Shown here in pieces: positions 55,601 to 64,000 of a DNA stretch of 64,000 nucleotides. Position 1 is the first letter of the stretch. Every line of letters starts with the position of its first letter. The notes beneath the pieces are model-generated. The model did no database searches. It saw only the letters and a list, made by a program, of their open reading frames with translations, and had not been told where the DNA came from. The position numbers and the translations under genes were made by a program. The DNA comes from Lethocerus indicus (taxonomy: Eukaryota; Arthropoda; Insecta; Hemiptera; Belostomatidae): assembly GCA_019843655.1 (NCBI GenBank), contig JACDQD010000111.1, positions 61,984 to 125,983 of the forward strand, in the 5' to 3' direction.

Positions 55601-56260
55601 GGCCAATTTGTCTTCTAATAATCAATTTTGCTATCTAAAAGGTCAATTTTGCTTCTAAAAAGGCCATTTTGGGTCAATTTTGTGTCAAAAATGCCATTTT
55701 TTGCCCTAAAAACCGCATTTTCCGGCTGATTTTGCTTCAAAAAATGCCATTTATGAGTCTAAAAAGCGCATTTTGGGGTTAATTTTGCTTCAAAAAATGC
55801 CATTTATGAGTCTAAAAAACGCATTTTTGGGCCAATTTTGCTTCAAAAAATGCCATTTATGAGTCTAAAAAGCGCATTTTCGGGCTAATTTTGCGTCAAA
55901 AAATGCCATTTTTGGACCTAAAAACCGCATATCTGGGCTAATTTTTGGGCCACGAAAAAGCATTTTTGGGCTAATTACTCCACTAAAATTACCATTTTTG
56001 AGTCTAAAAATGCCATTTTTGGGCCTAAAAAAATCATTTTTGGATCAATTTTGTGCCTAATAATGCCATTTTTGGGCCTAAAAAAGTCATTTTTGTGCCG
56101 ATTTTGCGTCTAATAATGTCATTCTTGGGCTTAGCAACCGCATTTCGGGACTATTTTTGCGTCTAAAACTGCCATTTTTGTGCCTAAAAACCGCATTTTT
56201 GGGTCAATTTTGCTTCTTATAATGCCATTTTTGGGCCTAAAGAAGTTGATTAAAAAGTAG
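43641..56260. repeat. Satellite family S1, plus orientation, with higher-order repeats
   Basis: 12.6 kb of GCGTCTAAAATGCCATTTT units with variants (GAGTATAAAATG, TTTATGGACTAATTTT, CGAACCTAAAACCGGTTTTC, TCTGCGTTTAAAATG). Variants recur in a fixed order: CGAACCTAAAACCGG lies near 46307, 47094, 47892 and 48745, giving higher-order units of about 0.8 kb. The right end after 54200 is degenerate and fades at 56260. The many short frames are repeat artefacts. Confidence 0.95.
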
Positions 56261-57800
56261 TTTTTGAAGACATAAATTCAGTTGACAGTGGTTTTTCAGC
56301 GCTAAATGGTAGTTTGAAAGTGGTTTTATTGCCCAATAATCTCTTTATAAAGTTGTTTTAAGCGCCGAATTCTTGTTAAAAACTTTTTTTATGCTTGATT
56401 TTGGCCTAGTACAATGTTTTTAGGAGTTCGTTAATCCGTTTTCTCGACGCTTTCGAAGCTGGGTCCATTAGTTTTTGCCTCGGCTGGGATGGGAGGGGGC
56501 ACGTCTTCGGCGGGGCAAGAAACGGGGAAAGTACACCTGCGCGCGTATTAATTAACGGCCTATTTGGGTAGCGTGGTGGTGGTGGTGGTGGTGATAGAAA
56601 GGCGGCGGACAAAGAGGACGCGGGGCCGACAGCACGTGGCCTAACCGTGAAAGCGCCCATATTTCGAAGAACGGCGATGAAGGGGGAAGGATGAGGCGTG
56701 ATACGACTTTGAGCCCTAGTGCGGCCTCCTTTGTCGGGCTAATTTCAATTTGTCAAATACAATGGCAGTGGTCGCATTCCTGACCGCGACCCAATGGCAG
56801 GGACGGACCCCACTCGTTCCGGGGTCCTCGAACTTCCTGCAGAGACGGAGAGAGGACAACCGCCGGCCAACCGACGAGACTTCCGGTCTCGGCTTTCCGG
56901 TAGGATTTACCCCGACAAAAAGGGAATTCATAATCGAGTTTACTTTGTTGGATTCTTTTGCGAAATTTATCCCCCAACACCGTGCGAATAATGCGTCAGC
57001 GTCGAGGACCAGGAGCTATTCCTGCCACTTTTATTGCAGTGAATTATTGCGCGATCGACAGTTTGGAACGGATGGATTTATATCGGGAAGTAGCTACTTC
57101 GTGAACGAAAAGGGACTTTCAAATAGGAACGTATTGTGCATTAGATGTGGGGCGATTTGGCGGAGCATTATGAATTGCAACGATTTCGTTGGGAGATCTT
57201 AAGTAATAGCTTCGATCTGTTGTCGAGGATTCTAACTAGAATTTTTGTAACTTTTTGTACGCGGATTCCACCTTGTCGCGGAAAAAAAAATGTCCGCCTA
57301 CACGAGAAAGGAATCCAACGGCCCAATTTCTTGAAGATCGGGGCAAATAAAACGTCGGAATCCGCACATTTTTAAACCCGGGTACGAAGTTTTCTTAGTG
57401 AATTGTATCTACAGAAGAGATTAGAACGAGAATACTATCCGGCCAAACCGCTGAACTTGTACCTCGAAAGTCCCTCAGGAGGCTTATTCAAATAATAACG
57501 AAGCCGCTTGTGAAATAATTTGTGAGTCTTGGCCGATCGGGCCATTTGTCCGATATAAAAGAGCTCCACAAATGGTCTATAATTTAAGACTCAGGGCACG
57601 CCATCGGTCCCATTATTATTACTATTATTTGGGGCGTTCGCCGTGACCATTTTTCACTGACTTCCTGAACACCTTTCTTCTCCAGTCCGTAACAAAGTAA
57701 AAAATGCCCACAAACGTTCCCCGTTATACGTATCAATCAATCGGCCCTAGTAAATTTCGTAAAGTAAACACTACGAATTAATGTTGCAATTATTTAATTG
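56261..57800. other. No convincing gene
   Basis: Unique-looking DNA. The longest frame is 56750-57202 on the plus strand (150 codons); it has no signal peptide, domain or codon pattern that I trust. A minus-strand frame ends DPASKASRKRINELLKTLY at 56406 and only loosely recalls a basic helix-loop-helix end. A short (GGT)n run is at 56576-56592. Confidence 0.5.
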
Positions 57801-58243
57801 GGTTGACAACTAAGTAATTGCGGAATTCACCAACAAGTGGCGTTGTACATATTTTTAAGAATGTACATGATATGCACGTACAAGATACATTCAGCTTCTC
57901 TGCAATGTCCCTGGTTGAACTATGGCGATCTGAATCAATAATGACCTTTATTCGGTCATCGTCGACCTCCACTGGACGTCCAGAGCACTCTTCATCTTTT
58001 AATGAAACATCCCCTGACCGGAATTTTCCGTTCTTTTAAAGCTCATACAACTTTTTATGAGCCTGCGAGGCATTAACACCTTCGCGAAAATAAAAAAGCG
58101 AAATTTGACGGAAATGCTCACTTCGGTTCACCGTGTTTTAGCTTTTTATAGGTCCAAATAATAACGTATCGAAGACTCTTACCTGTGCAAAATATGTACA
58201 ACGCCACTTGTTGGTGAATTCCGCAATTACTTAGTTGTCAACC
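57801..58243. mobile_element. Internally deleted mariner element with perfect terminal inverted repeats
   Basis: The ends are 55-bp perfect inverted repeats (57801-57855 and 58189-58243) starting GGTTGACAACTAAGTAATTG then CGGAATTCACC, typical of mariner ends. At 443 bp it is about a third of a full mariner. On the minus strand, 57972-57880 encodes VDDDRIKVIIDSDRHSSTRD then IAEKLNVSC, the first helix-turn-helix of a mariner transposase, after which the coding region breaks. It cannot make transposase but could be mobilised in trans. Confidence 0.88.
57880..57972 (-). pseudogene. Mariner transposase N-terminal fragment
   Basis: About 31 codons from an ATG, matching the mariner 'DDDxIKxIIexdpxxttREIAEkLNVS' DNA-binding region. 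The catalytic DD34D part is missing. Confidence 0.8.
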
Positions 58244-58789
58244 AAATAATTATTTTCGCGCAAGTCTTTTAGCTTCCCCTTTTATTTTCCTTCAAGCCCG
58301 TCCCAAAGGGGTTGGGATCAGTGAGTGGGACGCGGCCGACGCCGGAAGAAGCCCCAACTAGCTACGTCTTAAATTTTAATTAGGCGGTCGTCCAAAAGAA
58401 GGCGAGGTGAGCGAGTAGGGCAAGGGCGGCTGTATAATCAGTTCTAAAACCACCCCACCCACCCCTCCCACCGCTACCCAATCATCCCACCCTGTTTCCC
58501 ACCCGACGTCCGATTGGTCAATGCGAAGGGATGAGGAGAAAGAAGAGGAGGAGGAGGAGGAGGAGGAGGAGTGATGAAGGGCAGGCTACAGGGATGATAG
58601 GATGAAGAGAAGGAGGGAGGGTGGAAGGGGAGTTGAGGAAGAAACTAATTTTGGGCTGTGGCCGGGGCGGCGATCCTCCCTCCCGGTTGGGGGCGCTGTA
58701 ATTAAAACAATCCAAAGGCACTGCTGGCGCCTCTTCATTAGGAGCCTATCTCGATATAACCATCCCCTCTCACTCTCTCCTCTCTCTCA

Positions 58790-58835
<46 letters not shown>

Positions 58836-59470
58836 CTGCTCTACTCCAGCCGACGAGGGGTCCACAACCTCCTACGAGAGTGGGGTGGCCCCCTCCGGGA
58901 GGAATTTTTCCAATACAGTATTGAAAAAACTATCCCGCCGTAAAATCTAATAATAATCTCCAATACAGGTCAAATACGGAGCAGAAAGTCGTACGGCGGA
59001 CAAAAACTCGATTCTACAAATTATTCGACGTTGAGGAACGAATCACAAGTGGTAGGTAACCAATCGATACAACACAATATACAATATTGGATGGTCACTG
59101 CAGAAGCGGGGGTGTAATTAAAGTCCAAAGCGCATTCATAATTAGGACTTTGTACTACAGCTTCAGGCTTTGGTCAGCATGTTCTGTTTTTAACGATGAT
59201 ATGAACTCGACAATTTGTAAGTTTGTTTGAATTCCTTCTATTTTTTTTTTTATGGCCTTATCTATAGGATACCGAGTCCAGTGACGTTTCCGTTGCAGAT
59301 TGGTTGCAGTTGGTTTATTTCTTCTTTTCCAACCAGTTATTGGGAGGGACTTGAAAACGTGATTGGGGCAGTTGGTGCAAGAACGTTTGAAAGTGTTCAA
59401 GTGTGCGCTTCATCGAGCTCTGAACGAATAATTCGGAATAACTTTTCAAGATTCGGAATATCTTGGTTGT
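58244..59470. other. No gene seen; simple repeats
   Basis: Contains (GGA)n at 58544-58571 and (CT)n at 58793-58832. Overlapping frames on both strands at 59155-59472 show no recognisable domain. Confidence 0.55.
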
Positions 59471-59474
59471 GATT

Positions 59475-59868
59475 TTATGTCTCCGCTCGCCGGTTCTAGA
59501 CTTTTCTAGACCGGTGTCTCGTCGCCCCCATCTTCAGCAGCTCTTTTAGGGTACGGTAAATTGCTGACTGAAAACCGGTCTATCGAAAGCCCAAACCAGT
59601 TAACGGCTCCAGAAGATCTCAAAGACCGTGTAACAGAAGAATAACAAAAAGACAAAATTAAAACATTAAATTGATTGTCTATATTCAATATACCTGTTTT
59701 GTGGTCTGCGAGGGGTTTGAATACTGTAGGTCCGTGATGTTTCTGTTTCTCGCTGAGGTTTGGTCTTTTGCTAGACCGGTTTCGGTCGCCATCTTCAGTA
59801 GCGGTGTTAGTCAATTGCACTTTGGATGTTTTGGGCATCCTCACTGCACTATCACTTTCACATGTACA

Positions 59869-59911
<43 letters not shown>

Positions 59912-60090
59912 GTGCAATATATACAACTGACAAACACTACAGTACAAGTGACAGTGACAGTGCAGTGAGGATGCCCAAAACATCCAAAGTGCTGACAGTG
60001 ACTAACACAGCGCTACTGAAGATGGCGAGCGGCTGCCGAAACCGGTCTAGCAAAAGACCAAATCAGAGGAGACAGAAACATCACGAACCT
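59475..60090. mobile_element. Foldback repeat family F, best full-length palindrome with (AT)n centre
   Basis: Left arm from CCTGTTTTGTGGTCTGCGAG (59692) through CTGTAGGTCCGTGATGTTTC, GGTCTTTTGCTAGACCGG, CGCCATCTTCAGTAGCG, CACTTTGGATGTTTTGGGCA and TCCTCACTGCACT. (AT)n core at 59874-59906. Right arm is the mirror: GCAGTGAGGATGCCCAAAAC ... GCGCTACTGAAGATGGCGAG ... ACATCACGAACCTACAG. A degenerate arm lies at 59475-59600. Confidence 0.88.
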
Positions 60091-60114
60091 ACAGTTGTCT
60101 ATATTCCTGTAATT

Positions 60115-61435
60115 CGTACAGTGCTAGTGTTATACAGTACAGTTTTACAAAAGATTAACCGGAGTTGACACCGTTTCTTTCAACCGATAGCGTGGGCTCT
60201 GAAAAACAGAGTTACGCAATAGCTAAAATAACGCAGCTAATTATTTCTTGAAGCCTTGCAGAAATCAACTATCGGGCCTTGAATTGACTACTGTACGAGG
60301 GATCTGTTAAAACAAACAATTTTATTGTCTGTGTTTGTATATTTTGCATACATTGTTCGTATAAGATACCGTAAAGATACTTCCTGTGGAAGTGTCCCAG
60401 GAAAAAATGAAACGTTAAGTGCAGAGAAACACTATGCGGCAGTAAACAAATTTTAGGAGTTTTAATTGTAAATAAAATTCTAAATTGAAAGGGAATTTTT
60501 CACAAAGTCGGGGACATTTTGTTCGACAACTGGCGCCCTGTTGCAAGGATACCAATATCGAAAACACTAAATTCTCGAGTTCAATACTTAACTCGTAAAA
60601 TTATAGGAGAAAAAACGGAGGAGGAAAAAAATGAAAAATATACTAAATTGTGAAAAATAACAAAGAATATTTCGTTGTAAGTTGTAGAAAGTGATTGTTG
60701 AAAGAATGTCTCGTCGATGCACCACGGCTATCGTTTTGAAGGAAGTGATACTGTAAAGTGATAAATTTCTCAAATATTAGTTCTGACCGCATTATAGTTT
60801 TGATAAAATGCACGATGATATTTGTTTCAAGCGTCGAAATGTGTGCGCCCATACGGAATTAAAATCGACTATTATAATTGATTCAAACATTGGGCGTTGA
60901 AAAAATAACACTTACAACTCAGGCGTTTGTTGTCGGCTATTATATCGTAACGTAAGCTATCCAAGTCTTATATCTTTGGCGTGCTAACCCAATTCTAATT
61001 GAGGAAATGGCAATGGGGCATTGACCGAAGGCCTAATTCGCGCTATCGATATTGAAACTTGGTAACTTCGTTTCGCTTCGATAGCGAAACTTCGTTAGCG
61101 CATAGTGTGTATAGAATAGATTTTGATGAATAGAATAGTGGCAAATAATTGAAGTCTGGGCCAATCTCTTTTCTTTTCAATTCCGTCTTTAATTACCTAT
61201 TATTATTTTATAATTCTAGGAAAACTATAGTTTGATATTTCAGTAATTAACTAGAAAACAAGTTGTGATCATGTTGGCAGTGGCACTGGAAGGTAGGGAG
61301 AACAGCTGTTATAACCGTGCCAACCTGTCCAACTACCTCTCAATGTCTCTATCAGTTTTGCTGTAGTCTCTAGTTGTTTCCTTTCACTCGTGCTTCCCTT
61401 CGGACGACGTGGCCTTCTCCACTCTCACTCGGACG
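60115..61435. other. Upstream region of the MPDU1-type gene, nothing identified
   Basis: About 1.3 kb of unique-looking AT-rich DNA. I cannot place a TATA box or initiator with confidence. Confidence 0.5.
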
Positions 61436-61544
61436 ATGGAAAACTCCACAGATATGTCTGCTTCCATGAAACTGGCACTGCTAGTCATGAACCTTGTTCC
61501 CCAACAATGCTACGACGAATCCAACAATTTTAACGTACTAAACG
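61436..61544 (+). CDS. Mpdu1: MPDU1 exon 1
   Basis: ATG at 61436 and donor ACG|GTAAAT. It encodes 36 residues with a hydrophobic MKLALLVMNLVPQQCYDESN. The frame is intact and ends one base into a Gly codon. Confidence 0.85.
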
Positions 61545-64000
61545 GTAAATTCGTCCTTTTCCCTCGATATAAATAGCACTCGACGCAGATACTCACGTTT
61601 TTCAAATAACCCAATAGTTGCACTTGGTGCTGAAATTTTAGTTTCGATAAATTTCAAACCGACGCCAATTTTAGATTTGTTCCCGATTATTAATCTTCTT
61701 GATAATGGTTTGACCGAGGAGTATTGCAAAAGATAGCTTAACAACGCAAAGATAACTTAATTGAACAATTACTCCGACTGCGAAGCGCAATTTAGAATAT
61801 CCACACACACTTTCTAGTTGTTTTAACTAGTTCATGAATTGTCATTATTAGAATTTATTGATTAAACGACAATTGTATAAAATTGATAATCGGCGTCTGT
61901 ATATATTTTAAAAATCGTGCTTAATTGTATTTTTCAGGTCCATGCTTAAAAGCGTCGTTGAGCAAAGCGTTGGAAATGCCATCATCGCTGGATCTTTCAC
62001 GGTGAGATATTTTAGAATGGTCGTAATTTATTTATAATAATAAATAACCGCCCGAAATTCAATAATATTGAAATTCGACGTTTATTTTACAGTCAAACTT
62101 CCTCAGATTATTAAGATATGGAAAAATCAGAGCAAGGTGTGAGTTTCATAAGTATACTCCCGATCTGGCCGCAATCACCGCAACAACGTGCTATAGTTTC
62201 GTTAAACGATTCCCGTTCAGGTGATACCAGCGATTGAGAGAATTTCATTCTTAAAACTCTGTACACAGACAATGTGTACAATTCATTTTAAAATGTATAA
62301 TTTTGTTAATCATTATTACGCGCACAATTGTGACAATTGTTGCGGGAAAGCAATTGATTTCTGTCCATTCGATTCTAAAATAAATAACTCTATTTAACCG
62401 GCGCTACAGCCGGTAGATAAACTATAAGTCAAAAGCAATGGAGAAATTATTACGAAGAACAAAATAAAGACAATTATACAAGGCTAAAAGCCCTTTCATA
62501 CAGTTAATTAAAACTATATTCTTACCAAGAATAATCTGTTTAAAAGTAAAACCGTTTATATTTGAAGTTGCGTTTTACTCATATTATTCTCTATTTAAAT
62601 TTTCCAGTGCATGGGGAAGGCTTGTTCTTGGCCCTGCAGACCCGTCTGTCGCATTCCTTGTGCTTCATTTCAAAATGTCGACCACACTGGCGTTCAGTTT
62701 CCTGGCGATGTACGTCTCCGTATTTTACACTCTACTTGGTATGACTCCCGTCAAGTGCTCTGGATGCTGCAAACAAGCAGCGTACCGATAATGGTATTCG
62801 GAAAGGTACTGATTGCGTTGATGAATTGTTATTCGTTTCCCCTAACATTATGAGTTGTGTGAAATCCAGAGTTTCACTCTGTTATTATTACACGTGCAAA
62901 TATATATATATAGTCTATACGAATAGTACCTAATAAAATCGTTGATCCTAATATTGGATAAAATATTTTTATCGAGGTAGGGATATGAGCAATTCGAAAG
63001 GCAAACTGATCAAACTCTAGTTTATAGAGATCGTTGAAGAAATTCCAATAATTTTGAATTACTGGATGATGATTATATATAGAGTGACTCGGTCATATTG
63101 GAGAATGGGATATTTTCATGTAAAAATGGTTTAAATTTAAGAATATACGCTGTGCGAAATTGATCAGTTTGAATGACATCAGTGGGAAATTGTCGAGTTG
63201 AACTTACGATTTCATAACAGTTGAGAATTACATATATTATATTCGGTTTCCACTTGACTGGGCCTCTACGCCTGGCCAATAATCATAATAATTGTTCCAC
63301 TTTTTCAATCCACAAGGCCGTACAGTGGTAACATTCAAGTAACGGTTTATTTTTTTTCGGTTGAGAGTTTAAACAATAAAATTTGATTTCTTCCACACGT
63401 CGAATAAGACATTAAACAGTTCATTAAATTCCTTACCGGGTCCGACACTTCATTTAACTTCTCATTAACTCCTGGATTATGTATTAAATTTGCGTGAATA
63501 CCGTATCGGCTGGTAAGAGCCAAGACCTAAAATAGGACGATACCGACATAATTTGAAACCAATTGGAGTCTTATCGATCCGCCCTGTCGTTTATTAAACT
63601 CGGTTAATATATTGCAGTTAACTGAATTGTGTATCAATGTTTTTTTCGAATACTCGCGTTAAAATTCTTCGACTGCTTTGCGTTAAAAAATTTGTTAACT
63701 TGGCATCTTTGGCTAGCTCGGTTGCATTACCTTAGGATTATATTCGGCCGTATTAAATTAAAAATATTTTCAACGTTGGTTTTCAGTGAAAAAACCATTG
63801 TTCGAATATAATAGTGTTTATATATATATATATATTTTCAGATTGTTCAGGCGTATACCAATTATAAGAACGGAGGTACTGGACAACTGTCGGCCCGTGC
63901 ACCCTCCTCTTCTTCGGCTCTTCGGCGCGTGTCTTCACGTCGATCAAGAGACCGGCGACACCATCATTGTCACCTACCTCCTGGCGACTATCGGCAACGG
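61436..64000 (+). CDS. Mpdu1: MPDU1-type PQ-loop protein (mannose-P-dolichol utilisation defect 1), five exons, 3' end beyond the window
   Basis: In other animals MPDU1 is an ER multi-pass protein needed for use of dolichol-P-mannose and -glucose. Exons: 61436-61544 (MENSTDM..., LVPQQCYDE), 61938-62001 (GPCLKASLSKAL, then NAIIAGSFT), 62093-62220 (KLPQIIKIWKNQSK, DLAAITATTCYSFVKRFPFS), 62608-62805 (GLFLALQT, PSVAFLVLHF, VLWMLQTSSVPIMVFGK) and 63842-end (IVQAYTNYKNGGTGQLSA, ETGD). These line up in order with the human protein ([80 protein letters not shown]). KLPQ and TGQLSA are its two PQ-loop motifs. About nine one-base losses break the frame while splice sites remain intact, so assembly error is more likely than a pseudogene. 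Confidence 0.85.
61938..62001 (+). CDS. Mpdu1: MPDU1 exon 2
   Basis: TTTTTCAG acceptor and GTGAGA donor. PCLKASLSKAL is followed, after one base lost at the GG of 61972-61973, by NAIIAGSFT. With that base the exon ends in phase 0. Confidence 0.82.
62093..62220 (+). CDS. Mpdu1: MPDU1 exon 3
   Basis: TTTTACAG acceptor. KLPQIIKIWKNQSK, then VSFISI, then DLAAITATTCYSFVKRFPFS to the donor AG|GTGATA. Apparent one-base losses lie at the exon start (62093), at GG 62136-62137 and at CCC 62159-62161. Confidence 0.82.
62608..62805 (+). CDS. Mpdu1: MPDU1 exon 4
   Basis: TTTTCCAG acceptor and AAG|GTACTG donor. SAWG, GLFLALQT, PSVAFLVLHFKMSTTLAFSF, then VLWMLQTSSVPIMVFGK in three successive frames. Apparent losses lie at GGGG 62613-62616, CCC 62641-62643 and AA 62753-62754. 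Confidence 0.82.
62806..63841 (+). other. Intron 4 of the MPDU1-type gene
   Basis: 1.04 kb, AT-rich, with short AT runs and no embedded gene or repeat that I recognise. Confidence 0.6.
63842..64000 (+). CDS. Mpdu1: MPDU1 exon 5 (cut by the window end)
   Basis: Acceptor TATTTTCAG after an AT run. IVQAYTNYKNGGTGQLSA, then LLFFGSSARVFTSI, then ETGDTIIVTYLLATIGNG. Apparent losses lie near CCC 63894-63896 and AA 63946-63947. Confidence 0.82.
   Translation, partial: MVQAYTNYKNGGTGQLSARAPSSSSALRRVSSRRSRDRRHHHCHLPPGDYRQR

Noticed and set aside
37000..56000. Dozens of 60-110 codon frames (NAIFASK, MAFLDAK repeats)
   Set aside because: Satellite S1 translated; no splice sites, promoter or codon bias.
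56406..56660. Frame ending DPASKASRKRINELLKTLY, considered as a Hairy/E(spl) basic helix-loop-helix piece
   Set aside because: The similarity is a few residues and the frame stops where the loop should begin.
56750..57202. 150-codon plus-strand frame
   Set aside because: No domain, signal peptide or splice context; three overlapping frames are also long, so chance is likely.
59155..59472. Overlapping frames of 81 codons on opposite strands
   Set aside because: Neither resembles a known protein, and mutual overlap suggests low stop density by chance.
1..64000. tRNA, rRNA and telomeric TTAGG repeats
   Set aside because: I looked for cloverleaf arms and TTAGG runs by eye and found none; a covariance-model scan would be decisive.

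Overview
This is eukaryotic nuclear DNA, almost certainly from an insect. The evidence is spliced genes with GT-AG introns, a prophenoloxidase C-terminus, small Ala/Pro-rich cuticle-type secreted proteins whose promoters combine a TATA box with an arthropod TCAGT initiator, an HDAC8 orthologue, and mariner remnants. I cannot name the order or species. Coding DNA is under 5% of the window. The rest is foldback transposon-like repeats, microsatellites, minisatellites and about 22 kb of satellite.

Layout. 0-1.5 kb: tandem ~220-bp repeats, then the last exon of a prophenoloxidase (+). 2.6-13.5 kb: a nine-exon histone deacetylase 8 gene (-). All its splice phases agree, and its introns are packed with one foldback repeat family carrying (AT)n cores. 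14-27.3 kb: four paralogous genes for small Ala-rich secreted/cuticle-type proteins (three +, one -), separated by 10-bp-based minisatellites; the third has about 86 copies of TTTCAGAGAATG in its intron, and the third and fourth form an inverted duplication. 27.6-28.4 kb: a 10-bp satellite. 28.4-34.9 kb: low-gene DNA with mobile-element fragments and three weak coding candidates. 35-56.3 kb: a satellite block built from a 21/32-bp family (with ~0.8-kb higher-order repeats and orientation switches) and an inserted ~105-bp family with a perfect dyad. 56.4-61.4 kb: mostly anonymous sequence, one internally deleted mariner with perfect 55-bp terminal repeats, and another foldback element. 61.4 kb to the end: the first five exons of an MPDU1-type PQ-loop gene (+), running off the window.

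The genes do not form a pathway. HDAC8 is a nuclear/cytosolic deacetylase, MPDU1 serves dolichol-sugar use in the ER, and prophenoloxidase and the Ala-rich proteins belong to cuticle or melanisation biology. HDAC8 and the first Ala-rich gene are divergent, with about 550 bp between their start codons.

Quality caveat. The recognisable coding exons repeatedly lack single bases, mostly at homopolymers: one in HDAC8, one in the third Ala-rich gene, about nine in MPDU1. The direction is always the same while splice sites stay intact, so I read these as probable assembly errors rather than pseudogenisation. I found no convincing new multi-gene system. The most unusual items are the splice-acceptor-like satellite intron, the helical-period coincidence among unrelated satellites, and the HDAC8 residue change in the second His-Asp pair.
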